Shown one piece after another: positions 15,611 to 22,942 of a stretch of 64,000 nt of DNA. The translations under genes and the position numbers were made by a program. The stretch comes from Thermoproteota archaeon (GTDB lineage Archaea > Korarchaeota > Korarchaeia > Korarchaeales > Korarchaeaceae). Position 1 is the stretch's first letter, and every line of letters starts with the position of its first letter. The stretch covers positions 1 through 64,000 of the forward strand of contig JALWYH010000030.1 in the NCBI GenBank assembly GCA_027078475.1. Direction: 5' to 3'. The notes beneath the pieces are model-generated. The model was not told the origin of the DNA and did no database searches. It was given only the letters and a program-made list of their open reading frames with translations.

Positions 15611-16033
15611 GCAGAAGAGCTTAACTATTCTGGCTATTATGGAGGAGCTGGAGCTGTCACCGAACCGGGGGAGCCTGACTACCTTGACCTCCATTTCCCT
15701 CTTCCTTAGCTCCTCGGTGAGCCACCTCTCGTCCGCCCATTGATCATAACCCAAGGCTATAACGTCAGGTTTTATCTTGACTATGGATTCCAGCGGTTCC
15801 CTTTCCCCCAAGACGACCCTATCCACAGGCTTCAGGTTCTTCACTATGTAGGCCCTAGATGACTCCCTTATCACCGGAAACCTGCCCTTGAACCTCTTGA
15901 CGTTCCTATCCCTTGCTATGACCACGATGAGCTCTCCATCGTCGCCAGCCAATTTCTTGGCTTCCCAGAGCATCTTGATGTGACCCTCATGTATCAGGTC
16001 GAACGTACCTGCCACTAGGACCCTGAGCCCCAT
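15563..16033 (-). CDS. ribL: Archaeal FAD synthetase (RibL-type cytidylyltransferase)
   Basis: Nucleotidyltransferase that adenylates FMN to FAD in archaea. The nucleotidyltransferase signature GTFDLIHEGHIKML, the substrate segment ARDRNVKRFKGR, and the late motif ALGYDQWADE with a serine-rich SSSSSIIARI (in place of ISTTxII) match the RibL/TagD-like group. About 156 residues, typical. ATG 16033 is chosen because the minus-strand TATA core at 16061-16070 puts the transcript start near 16040; the upstream ATG 16048 adds five residues. The other possibility, a glycerol-3-phosphate cytidylyltransferase, is less likely in an archaeon. Confidence 0.85.
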   Translation of the reverse strand: MGLRVLVAGTFDLIHEGHIKMLWEAKKLAGDDGELIVVIARDRNVKRFKGRFPVIRESSRAYIVKNLKPVDRVVLGEREPLESIVKIKPDVIALGYDQWADERWLTEELRKREMEVKVVRLPRFGDSSSSSIIARIVKLFCSGKEAGDGGGKPESE

Positions 16034-16060
16034 TCCGTCCCACACCATCCACCTGTCAAT

Positions 16061-16070
16061 GTTTTAAAGT
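16061..16070. promoter_or_regulatory. Shared bidirectional TATA core (ribL / DHH gene)
   Basis: GTTTTAAAGT lies between the divergent starts of ribL (16033) and the DHH phosphoesterase (16114). It reads as a TATA box on both strands. Confidence 0.5.
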
Positions 16071-16113
16071 CAATACCCGACAAAGGGACACGGTAAAGGG
16101 GAGAGCTGGCGGG

Positions 16114-17001
16114 ATGTTCGAGCTCGTGTCTAAGGGCGGCAGGATCAAGGTGGCCAGTCACGGAGAGGACTTGGATGGGTTGTTCTCGGCCTCGCTGATA
16201 ATGTTCGTACATCCGGAGAACCTTAGCGTCCATTTCACGGCCCCCTACGAGATAAAGGGGTCCGGTGAGACCTTTGACCTCGTGCTCGACCTGCCTCCCC
16301 CCAGCGGAGGAGCCATAATGCTTGTGGACCATCACGAGTCCAACCTCTCACTGCTGGATAGGGTGAGATATCCCATCCTGAAACCGAACTATCCTTCAAC
16401 CGCGAGGCTCCTCCACGACCTACTGGTCAGGTGGGAGCCCTCGGTCGAGGAGTTCTCCAGCACTTTGGACCTAGTCGACAAAACTGATACCGGGGATCTG
16501 GACCTGCCCTCAGCCCTGTTCACCGCTGCCGTGAGGAGGATCTTCAAGAGGAGGAGGAGTTATCTCTCCAAGGTCGCGAGGGATCTGTTGGCCCGTACCC
16601 CGACGAGCGGCGAGGATCTAGTCAAGTTGCCTTCCCTGAGGGGGGAGATAGAACTCATAGAGAGAGAGTATGGTGACAGGATAGAGGACCTGCTCTCCTT
16701 GAGAGGGGGAGATGCCCTCTTGGTCCAGATGAAGGTCCTTCCATCCTATCTGGTCCCCGTGGTCCAGCTGGCGGCAAGGAAATACCGGTTCTTCGGAACT
16801 ATAACCACGGGTTCCGACGGCGCCCTCAGGCTATCGCTGAGGAGCCGGGATGACTCGCCCATAACGGCACTGGAGGTCGCCGAGAGGCTGGGAGGAGGGG
16901 GGCACAGGAACGCGGCGGGTGCCCTGATAATGCCATCCAAGATGGAGGACCTGATCTCCATGATCGGATCCTTTATGGAGCTCGAGTTAATAACGCTCTG
17001 A
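16114..17001 (+). CDS. DHH-family phosphoesterase
   Basis: 295-residue member of the DHH/DHHA1 superfamily (RecJ, NrnA, archaeal GAN). The first metal motif reads SHGEDLDGLFSA, the DHH motif is VDHHESN, and the C-terminal DHHA1 substrate-binding loop is GGGGHRNAAGA. Such proteins degrade single-stranded nucleic acid or short oligonucleotides. The chain is shorter than RecJ and lacks an S1 or OB domain, so a nanoRNase or oligonucleotide phosphatase role is the better guess. An AGGGGAG-like site precedes the ATG. A C/D guide RNA begins only 12 nt after the stop and may be processed from this gene's transcript. Confidence 0.8.
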   Translation: MFELVSKGGRIKVASHGEDLDGLFSASLIMFVHPENLSVHFTAPYEIKGSGETFDLVLDLPPPSGGAIMLVDHHESNLSLLDRVRYPILKPNYPSTARLLHDLLVRWEPSVEEFSSTLDLVDKTDTGDLDLPSALFTAAVRRIFKRRRSYLSKVARDLLARTPTSGEDLVKLPSLRGEIELIEREYGDRIEDLLSLRGGDALLVQMKVLPSYLVPVVQLAARKYRFFGTITTGSDGALRLSLRSRDDSPITALEVAERLGGGGHRNAAGALIMPSKMEDLISMIGSFMELELITL

Positions 17002-17013
17002 TGACACTGGTGC

Positions 17014-17075
17014 GGGGGCTGTGATGTAGGAGGTGATCCATGAGGGGTGATTAGACGCTTTAGGACTGAGCCCCC
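17014..17075 (+). ncRNA. Box C/D sRNA with two 16S rRNA guides
   Basis: The architecture is exact. Stem GGGGGC (17014-17019) pairs with GCCCCC (17070-17075). Box C is GUGAUGU (17021-17027), then a 12-nt guide (17028-17039), box D' AUGA (17040-17043), 3 nt, box C' GUGAUUA (17047-17053), a 12-nt guide (17054-17065), and box D CUGA (17066-17069). The D' guide AGGAGGUGAUCC is the complement of the universal 16S 3' end GGAUCACCUCCU. The D guide GACGCUUUAGGA complements the conserved archaeal 16S stretch CCUAAAGCGUC around E. coli position 572. By the fifth-nucleotide rule the methylated sites would be C1533 and A572. Boxes C and C' each depart from consensus at one base. Confidence 0.82.
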
Positions 17076-17078
17076 ACC

Positions 17079-17084
17079 TTTATA
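17079..17084 (+). promoter_or_regulatory. TATA box of cupin gene (leaderless)
   Basis: TTTATA is centred 26 nt before the cupin ATG at 17108, immediately downstream of the C/D sRNA. Confidence 0.55.
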
Positions 17085-17107
17085 CGCTTCACCGATCCGG
17101 GAGCCAT

Positions 17108-17464
17108 ATGGCCCGCCCCTTAATCAAGGACATTGAATCTATCCCCTTTGAAGAGGTCCCCCAAGCTAAGGGAACTTACATAAAGTGGGTGTTCTCACCC
17201 AAGGACGGTGTCCCCAATTTCTCCATGAGGATATTCAGGGTGGAGGCAGGAGGTCACATCCCAGAGCACAGCCATCCCTGGGAGCACGAGATACTCGTGC
17301 TTAAGGGAAGGGGGGTCATCAGGATTGGGAATGAGGAGTTCGAGGTCAGGGAGGGAAATGCCATCTTCGTCCCGCCCGATGTTCCCCATGAGTACTTTGC
17401 CCACGAGGAGATGATGTTCCTCTGCATGATACCCAATGAAGGAGTCCCGCCAGAACTGAGGTGA
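17108..17464 (+). CDS. Cupin-fold metal-binding protein
   Basis: A 118-residue single-domain cupin. Motif 1 is GGHIPEHSHPWEHEILVLKG, with histidine and glutamate ligands; motif 2 is REGNAIFVPPDVPHEYF. Proteins of this sort bind one metal and serve as small isomerases, dioxygenases or sensors; the substrate cannot be told from sequence. It is leaderless (TATA at 17079). The stop overlaps the region of the thpR ribosome binding site, so the two genes are likely co-transcribed. Confidence 0.8.
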   Translation: MARPLIKDIESIPFEEVPQAKGTYIKWVFSPKDGVPNFSMRIFRVEAGGHIPEHSHPWEHEILVLKGRGVIRIGNEEFEVREGNAIFVPPDVPHEYFAHEEMMFLCMIPNEGVPPELR

Positions 17465-17475
17465 GGGGGGATGGA

Positions 17476-18063
17476 ATGGTGGGGATCAGGAGCTTCATAG
17501 CCATAGACCTCGAGGACCCCGATGTGTTGTCCAGAGTGATCAGGATACAGGAGGAGATACTCTCCTCCAGCGCCAGGCTGAAGCCCGTGGAGAGGGAGAA
17601 CCTCCACTTCACCCTTAAGTTCCTAGGCAACGTGGAGGAGTCAAGAATAGAGCTCATCGTTTCAACCATGAGAGAGGTCCTCGGCTCCTTCGAGCCGTTT
17701 CAGATGCATCTGAGGGGTGTTGGGGCATTCCCCAGGGTGAGCAGGCCCAATGTAGTGTGGATAGGAGTGGATGAGGGGAGGGATGTCTTCATAGAGATGG
17801 CCAAGGAGCTTGACAGGGCTCTCTCTAAGCTCGGGTTCAGGAAGGAGAAGAAGGGTTTCGAACCCCATCTGACCGTCGCTAGGGTCAAGGGATATCCGGG
17901 CGATCTTCCGGGGGTGATCAGGGGTATCTCGGACGCGGATGTTGGGTTCATCGATGTGAGGGAGGTGAGGCTGAAGAAGAGCACCCTCACGCCTCAAGGG
18001 CCCATATACGAGACGCTCCACTCGGTGACCCTCAGGCGGCGGGAGGAGGGGGGGAGAGAGTGA
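17476..18063 (+). CDS. thpR: RNA 2',3'-cyclic phosphodiesterase (ThpR/LigT)
   Basis: 2H phosphoesterase with the two catalytic HxT motifs: HFTL (within ENLHFTLKFLG) and HLTV (within FEPHLTVARVKG). The N-terminal segment RSFIAIDLED is typical of the ThpR family, which opens 2',3'-cyclic phosphates and was first seen as a 2'-5' RNA ligase. Start at ATG 17476 after GAGGGGGG; the in-frame GTG 17461 overlaps the cupin stop. The last 32 bp overlap the small membrane gene on the other strand. Confidence 0.9.
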   Translation: MVGIRSFIAIDLEDPDVLSRVIRIQEEILSSSARLKPVERENLHFTLKFLGNVEESRIELIVSTMREVLGSFEPFQMHLRGVGAFPRVSRPNVVWIGVDEGRDVFIEMAKELDRALSKLGFRKEKKGFEPHLTVARVKGYPGDLPGVIRGISDADVGFIDVREVRLKKSTLTPQGPIYETLHSVTLRRREEGGRE

Positions 18064-18232
18064 TTAGCTTCCTTCCTATTATAAGCAGGATTATTCCAAG
18101 GCTCAGGAGAAAGAGGAAGGTGAGTAACCTGAGCACCAGCAGCAGGGTTCCCTCATCGGCCACCAGAGTGAAGAGGGAGAGGGCAAGTGCTACTAGGCCA
18201 GCTAGCCCGAATGCGAGGCCTTTCAAGCTCAT
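18032..18232 (-). CDS. Small two-helix membrane protein
   Basis: A 66-residue protein with two hydrophobic helices (LAFGLAGLVALALSLFTLVA and LLRLLTFLFLLSLGIILLII), a short acidic turn and a proline-rich tail. Its promoter core (18255-18266) is shared with the divergent DUF62 gene and would give a leader of about 4 nt. The opposite strand also has an open frame here, but that product is a basic, low-complexity chain without recognisable folds, so I favour the minus strand. No function is suggested. Confidence 0.5.
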   Translation of the reverse strand: MSLKGLAFGLAGLVALALSLFTLVADEGTLLLVLRLLTFLFLLSLGIILLIIGRKLITLSPPPPAA

Positions 18233-18254
18233 AGCAACGCGCTCATCTCATATC

Positions 18255-18266
18255 ATAATTAAAAAG
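18255..18266. promoter_or_regulatory. Shared bidirectional TATA core (small membrane gene / DUF62)
   Basis: ATAATTAAAAAG is centred about 25 nt from ATG 18284 (plus) and about 28 nt from the minus start at 18232, so both messages would be leaderless or nearly so. Confidence 0.5.
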
Positions 18267-18283
18267 GATATCATCCCCTCTGG

Positions 18284-19057
18284 ATGATGACCTCGATATA
18301 CCTCATCACCGATTTCGGGACGCGGGATTACTACGTGGGGGCCATGAAGGGGGTCATCGGTACCCTCTGTCCCAAGGCTAGGACCGTTGACATATCCCAC
18401 GGTGTAAGGAAGTTCAACGTGAGGCACGGGGCCTTCATCCTGTGGCAGGCCCACAGGTGGATTGAGAGGGGAGCTGTTGTCCTCGGTGTCGTGGATCCGG
18501 GTGTGGGGACGGCTAGGGATCCCCTGATAGTGAGGACCAGGTCTCTGACGCTCGTGGGGCCGGACAACGGTCTCTTCTGGCCCGTGGTTCAGGAGATAGG
18601 GGAGTTCGAAGCATACAAGATAGATGTTAGGGGAACCGGACTGGCCAGAGGGCGAACCGGGACCTTCGATGGGAGGGACGTCTTCGCCCCCATCGCAGCG
18701 ATGCTGGCCTGCGGAAAATCACCGGATGATCTAGGTTTCAGAAAGAGGTCCATGGAGGTCCTAGATCTCTGGAGGGTGGAGAAGGGGGATTATTATGTGA
18801 GAGGGGAGGTCCTTAATGTGGATGGCTTCGGGAACGTCGTCACCAATGTGGCGTGGAGTGAGGTCAGGTCCGACGAGGCGGAAGTATTCACCTCCTCGAC
18901 CCGGGCCAGGGCCCGTAGAGCGTCCCACTATGGTGGAAGAGGGCTGCTCATGATCAGGGGAAGCACGGATCTCCTCGAGCTCTCCCTCTCGAGGAGGAAC
19001 GCCGCCGAGGTCCTAGAGGTGGATATAGGGGATCGTATCGAGCTGAGATGGAGGTGA
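18284..19057 (+). CDS. SAM hydroxide adenosyltransferase (DUF62)
   Basis: Member of the DUF62 family, related to fluorinase and chlorinase, whose common archaeal and bacterial form hydrolyses AdoMet to adenosine and methionine. Visible signatures are LITDFGTRDYYVGAMKGV at the N-terminus, VVDPGVGT, VGPDNGLFWP and TFDGRDVFAPIAA, and the C-terminal domain opens with NVDGFGNVVTN. The 257-residue length is standard. It starts at ATG 18284 (leaderless), with a second ATG one codon later. Co-directional with, and overlapping by 10 bp, the PEP-synthase-like gene. Fits the AdoMet-centred content of the window. Confidence 0.88.
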   Translation: MMTSIYLITDFGTRDYYVGAMKGVIGTLCPKARTVDISHGVRKFNVRHGAFILWQAHRWIERGAVVLGVVDPGVGTARDPLIVRTRSLTLVGPDNGLFWPVVQEIGEFEAYKIDVRGTGLARGRTGTFDGRDVFAPIAAMLACGKSPDDLGFRKRSMEVLDLWRVEKGDYYVRGEVLNVDGFGNVVTNVAWSEVRSDEAEVFTSSTRARARRASHYGGRGLLMIRGSTDLLELSLSRRNAAEVLEVDIGDRIELRWR

Positions 19058-20745
19058 ACGTGTTGCTCGTGAATCTCGACGATGTACCCAAGCACAGCGA
19101 GATGGAGGTCGGCTTGAAGGCCTGGAACCTGTCCAAAGCGAGGGCAGCTGGTGTCTCAGTGCCCTTCACGGTGATCGTGCCCAGCGATGTCATATCAGGC
19201 ATCCTCTCCGAGTCCGGCATCAGGCACCAAGTCTTCAAGCTGTCGAGGACGGTCTTGGAATCGGAAGATCCAGCTAAGGCGTTCCAGATGGAGAAGGAGC
19301 TAAGGGCTAGGATAAATTCCCTCTCCTTCCCGGATGAGCTCTTGGATGAGGTAATGGATTCCATCGCGGGCAACGTGGGGAAGATGATGGTGGCCAGACC
19401 CTCCCCATACGCCACGGAGATGGCGGACGGGGATCTCAAGGGGAGGATGAGTGTGTGGTACGATGAGCCCACCAAGAGGGGTGTCGTCAGGGCCCTCCAG
19501 AGGGTGCTCGGCGGAGCCTTCTCCCTCAGATCTGTGGCCAGGATGATGGACCTAGGGATATACCCGGAGGACTTGGATCTGGCAATCATGATCCAGAGCG
19601 TCGTGTTCCCGAGATCAAGCGGCATCTCGGTGTGTTGTCCCGCCCGGAGGAGGAATGAACTTCTGATAGAATCCACCTGGGGTTTAATGGACGGCACCCC
19701 CAAAGACAGGTTCAAGATTAGCATGGATCTCATGGAGGTCGTTGAGAACGAGCTTAGCGAGAAGAAGGAGAAGCTCGTTCCCAGTCCGCAAGGGGTGAGG
19801 GAGGTGGATGTCCCTCACCACCTCTGGATGGAACCGTCCATCAGAGGACGGGAGATAGAAGACATAGCCAGAATATCATCGGATCTGTCCCTGATCCTGG
19901 GCACCCCAACACTGGTGGAGTGGATCATACAGGAGGGAACCGATTCGCTCTTCGTGATACAGGCGCACAAGGAACCGGAGAGGCCCCCAGTCAAGGCCTT
20001 GGAAAGAAAAGTGCTGGGCTGGCTCGAGGAGAGGAAGGGGTTCAGGGAGATCAGGGAGGCCGCGGACGAGGGTGAGAGTGTGGGTGAGGCGAAGGCAGAG
20101 GAGAGTAGGGCCGGGAGGGAGGAGTTCGCCGGGCGAGAGGGAGTACCCCGAACGGTGGTGGGGGAGGCTCAGCTTCCCCTGGTCGCCTCGAAGGTTTACG
20201 TCCAGTCCGGGGTTGAGCTGCCCCCGGGAATTGTGGATGGACGGGTCCTGGAATCGGGACATGAGGGTGCCGGCCCAAGTGACCTGATACTCCTGAGAGA
20301 TCCAGCTGATCTAGGCAGCATCGAGGGAGTCAGGATTGTTATGGAGGCCGAGAGCTTGGAGGAGGCTAGGGAGAAGCTCCTCTCGGCGGCTACCACCTCC
20401 CCTAGATCGGAGTTCCTCATCTACCTTGGGAACGCGAGGCTGTTGCTGGCGTCCCGTTACCTGTCGGACATCTACGACGGCGCTGTGATACCTATCAACT
20501 TGGAGAGCTTCTCTGAGGCCCTCCTCCTGGCGTCAAGCTTCGATATCCTATTGGTGGATCTAGGCGAGGAGGTGCCAGACGTGGACAGGATCCTAGAGGC
20601 CCTGTCAGCCGGAGTAGAGGGTTTCATAGTGGGTGGATCGGTCATTGAGCAGATGAGAGCCATGCTCAGGGCTGAGAGGAGATACCTCATGAGGAAGATA
20701 GGAGATCTTGAGCAGCTGCTCTCGACCCGAGGAGAGTTGGAGTGA
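19048..20745 (+). CDS. Degenerate PEP synthase/PPDK-like protein without phosphohistidine domain
   Basis: 565 residues. The N-terminal half resembles the ATP-grasp domain of PEP synthase and pyruvate phosphate dikinase: KAWNLSKARAAGVSVPFTVI, then VARPSPYATEMADGDLKGRM (where active enzymes have an RSS..AED motif), VVFPRSSGISVCC, and IIQEGTDSLFVIQAHKEP at the domain end. A charged, low-complexity linker spans roughly residues 330-385. The C-terminal part has strands and GVEGFIVGGSVIEQMRAMLRAERRYLM, reminiscent of the last barrel elements of PEP synthase. The swivelling domain with its GGxTSHAA histidine is missing. Catalysis of the full reaction is therefore unlikely; a nucleotide-binding or regulatory role is inferred. 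Translationally coupled to both neighbours. Confidence 0.6.
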   Translation: MEVNVLLVNLDDVPKHSEMEVGLKAWNLSKARAAGVSVPFTVIVPSDVISGILSESGIRHQVFKLSRTVLESEDPAKAFQMEKELRARINSLSFPDELLDEVMDSIAGNVGKMMVARPSPYATEMADGDLKGRMSVWYDEPTKRGVVRALQRVLGGAFSLRSVARMMDLGIYPEDLDLAIMIQSVVFPRSSGISVCCPARRRNELLIESTWGLMDGTPKDRFKISMDLMEVVENELSEKKEKLVPSPQGVREVDVPHHLWMEPSIRGREIEDIARISSDLSLILGTPTLVEWIIQEGTDSLFVIQAHKEPERPPVKALERKVLGWLEERKGFREIREAADEGESVGEAKAEESRAGREEFAGREGVPRTVVGEAQLPLVASKVYVQSGVELPPGIVDGRVLESGHEGAGPSDLILLRDPADLGSIEGVRIVMEAESLEEAREKLLSAATTSPRSEFLIYLGNARLLLASRYLSDIYDGAVIPINLESFSEALLLASSFDILLVDLGEEVPDVDRILEALSAGVEGFIVGGSVIEQMRAMLRAERRYLMRKIGDLEQLLSTRGELE

Positions 20746-21842
20746 TATCTCCACTCTCTCTCCTCAAGAGGATTATCCGGAGCCCCAGGGATGTTCTTTC
20801 CCTGACGCTGATGGCAGCGGGGCTGCTCTTCCTTGCGGTGGAAGTGATCAGGATATGGCCCATCCTCATTCCCCAGAGGCCAGTCAACATCCTCCTCTCC
20901 TCATCCCTCATGTATTCGAGCCTGAGGATCCGAGGGAGGGAGGTGAATTACAGACACCTTCTGCTGGTGATTCTCACTTCCCTGCTAGTACCCCCCATCC
21001 TGCTGATGCTCCCTTTCCTCCCCGAGAGAGCAGGAGAGGTTGAGAGGATGGCGGGGGCCGAGGAATCAGAGGAAGATCTGCTGGCCGCATCCTTCCGATC
21101 GATCTTGGTTGTGTGCGACTCCATGGCCCTTGCCACCTCCCTTGCCACCTCCCTTGCCTCGCACCTAGCAAATTGGAGGAGGATCGTCCTCGTCGACTGG
21201 AGCGGGGACGCACCCGAGAGGCTGAAAGGCCTAGAGGTGAGGGTGGCCAAGCCAGAGGATCTATGGCTCGGCCACCCGGGTAACTTAGGACCCTCCTACT
21301 ACATGACCGCCTCTCTCCTCCTCTCCTACCTGAGCGACATCAACCCCTCGGTGATAGGTGAGGCCCTCAAGACCGGCGATCCATCCTTCCTTCAGGACGT
21401 GAGGATATCCGAGCCAGGGAGATCTCTCCTCATCTCCCTGCTGGGTGAAGGGGGCTCCCTCCTGCATGAGGCCCTGCCCGAAGTGGCCGGGATCTTGGTG
21501 ATCGATGCCTCGGAACTGCCGGTGGCGGGGAAGGATGCCTTATCCCTACTGACCCTGCTACAGGCAGTCACCTACGAGAAGAGGGACTTCGCGGTGATAA
21601 CTCCCCTCCTCAGTCCTCTCACGGATGAAAGGGCTCCCTCACGGATAAGGGATGAGATGAGGTGGCTGATCTCATCGCTGAGAAGGGGAGGGGGCATCGT
21701 GACGTCCATTCCGCATGCGGCCCCGTTCATCGGCGAGTTCGACCTCGGCCTGGAGTGCGATGGATGCGACGCTCCGATCTACAGGCTGGATAGTTACCGA
21801 CTCTGCCCCTTACAATCCCGTAGAGGAGGGAGAGCACCCTGA
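20742..21842 (+). CDS. Membrane-anchored protein with degenerate ATPase-like domain
   Basis: 366 residues. Two transmembrane helices near the N-terminus (LTLMAAGLLFLAVEVIRIW and LLVILTSLLVPPILLMLPFL) are followed by a soluble domain. That domain has the strand order of a P-loop NTPase (SILVVCDS..., RRIVLVDW, AGILVIDASEL), but there is no GxxGxGK: the loop is replaced by a short tandem repeat (ALATSLATSLAS). This is an inference from pattern, not a confirmed relationship. The final region has a small cysteine cluster (LECDGCDAP). It starts at a GTGA overlap with the previous gene, and its end overlaps the geranylgeranyl reductase gene by 116 bp. Confidence 0.5.
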   Translation: MISPLSLLKRIIRSPRDVLSLTLMAAGLLFLAVEVIRIWPILIPQRPVNILLSSSLMYSSLRIRGREVNYRHLLLVILTSLLVPPILLMLPFLPERAGEVERMAGAEESEEDLLAASFRSILVVCDSMALATSLATSLASHLANWRRIVLVDWSGDAPERLKGLEVRVAKPEDLWLGHPGNLGPSYYMTASLLLSYLSDINPSVIGEALKTGDPSFLQDVRISEPGRSLLISLLGEGGSLLHEALPEVAGILVIDASELPVAGKDALSLLTLLQAVTYEKRDFAVITPLLSPLTDERAPSRIRDEMRWLISSLRRGGGIVTSIPHAAPFIGEFDLGLECDGCDAPIYRLDSYRLCPLQSRRGGRAP

Positions 21843-22941
21843 GGACCGGGTAGTTGGGTCCCCTCTCCACCTTGATCACCTCCTCCACCAAGGAATCTGG
21901 AAGGAATCTTAGGGTCCTCCAGAGTAGTCCAGTCCTCATGAGAAAGTCTGCCGCCCGCCTGTGAACCAGGCCCGTCTCCACCATGGGCCTGATCAAGGCG
22001 TTGACCTCCCTTTCATATTCATCTGGCCTGTCCCTCGATAAGGAGGTGGCCAGCAAGTACGCCGCCATTATCCCGGTGTGCATGCCGCCGCCGTTGGAGG
22101 GAACGGTCATGCCAGCGGCGTCGCCGGCCAGAAATATCCCCTCCTGGCTCACTCTGTCGGTCATCCCTCCCACGGGGACGTATCTTCCCCTGAGCCTGAT
22201 AACGCCTGTTCGGGCGTTCAACCCGCTCAGGAACTCTGAGAGTGATTTCATTGGATCGAAGCCGTCCACCCTGCTTAACCTGACCCCCACTCCCACGTTG
22301 GCCGAGTTCTCCGATCTGGGGATGATCCAAGCGTAGGTTCCGGGGGCGAGTGAGTCGCTTATCACCAGCCTCATGGTCCTCGGATTGTTCAGTTCCAGAG
22401 AGATCTCCAGCGAGAAGGCCAGTGCCAAGTCATCACACGCGATCCTTGTCTCTCCGTTGATCAGCCTGGCCACCCTGCTGCCGAACCCATCGGCTCCGAT
22501 CAGGTACCTAGTCAAGTATCTCCCCTTGGAGGTGATCACCTCGCGGACCTCACCTGAGCCACGGGTGTGAGCCGTCAGGAACGCCTCTCCCGTCCTCAGG
22601 ATGGCTCCCTGGCTCAGCGAATCCTCCAGCCTCCTCCTGATCATCTCACCCCTGTCTATTGAGTAGCCTCTGTAGTAGGTGCCGAACATTCTCTCCCCTA
22701 TTTCCATGATTACCCGATCCATCTTGTGGAGAATGAAGGGCCTGAAAAAGTCTAAGTAATGGGAGGAAATCCCATCCTCGAGTCCCAGAGAGCTTGGATC
22801 CGGTAGGTACTCGCCGCAGATGGTTCTGAGTCCGGGTCTAGGATCCTTCTCTATAATGAGTGCCTTGAAGCCCATTGAGGACAAGAAATAGGACAGAGCG
22901 GCCCCGGTGGGGCCGGCTCCCACGATAATCACATCGTACAA
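21727..22941 (-). CDS. Geranylgeranyl reductase family FAD enzyme
   Basis: Flavoprotein that saturates the isoprenoid chains of archaeal lipids. The FAD-binding dinucleotide motif VIIVGAGPTGAALSY is at the N-terminus; FAD-contact segments LIIEKDPRPG, LIGADGFGSRVARL and GIFLAGDAAGMTVPSNGGGM follow. 404 residues, normal for the family. The ATG lies one base beyond the stop of the upstream Tes gene, so the two form an operon for tetraether lipid maturation. The C-terminal tail of about 20 residues after RGRVGN is basic and overlaps the convergent gene. Confidence 0.88.
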   Translation of the reverse strand: MYDVIIVGAGPTGAALSYFLSSMGFKALIIEKDPRPGLRTICGEYLPDPSSLGLEDGISSHYLDFFRPFILHKMDRVIMEIGERMFGTYYRGYSIDRGEMIRRRLEDSLSQGAILRTGEAFLTAHTRGSGEVREVITSKGRYLTRYLIGADGFGSRVARLINGETRIACDDLALAFSLEISLELNNPRTMRLVISDSLAPGTYAWIIPRSENSANVGVGVRLSRVDGFDPMKSLSEFLSGLNARTGVIRLRGRYVPVGGMTDRVSQEGIFLAGDAAGMTVPSNGGGMHTGIMAAYLLATSLSRDRPDEYEREVNALIRPMVETGLVHRRAADFLMRTGLLWRTLRFLPDSLVEEVIKVERGPNYPVLRVLSLLYGIVRGRVGNYPACRSERRIHRTPGRGRTRR

Positions 22942-22942
22942 T

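Noticed and set aside
16998-17004. CTGATGA as box C of the sRNA
   Set aside because: It overlaps the stop codon of the DHH gene and gives wrong spacing to any D' box; GUGAUGU at 17021 fits better.
17040-17054. Four-codon frame ATG AGG GGT GAT TAG preceded by a full-strength GGAGGTGATCC, read as a leader peptide
   Set aside because: The same bases fit a complete C/D sRNA with two exact 12-nt spacers and a closing stem, and the second guide also matches 16S rRNA, which a leader peptide would not explain.
18060-18287. Plus-strand frame of 75 codons opposite the small membrane protein
   Set aside because: The product is a basic low-complexity chain typical of an antisense reading, while the minus strand encodes two clean membrane helices behind a well-placed promoter.
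21129-21152. 12-bp tandem CTTGCCACCTCC as a regulatory repeat or CRISPR trace
   Set aside because: Only two and a half copies, in frame within a gene; best seen as a coding micro-repeat.
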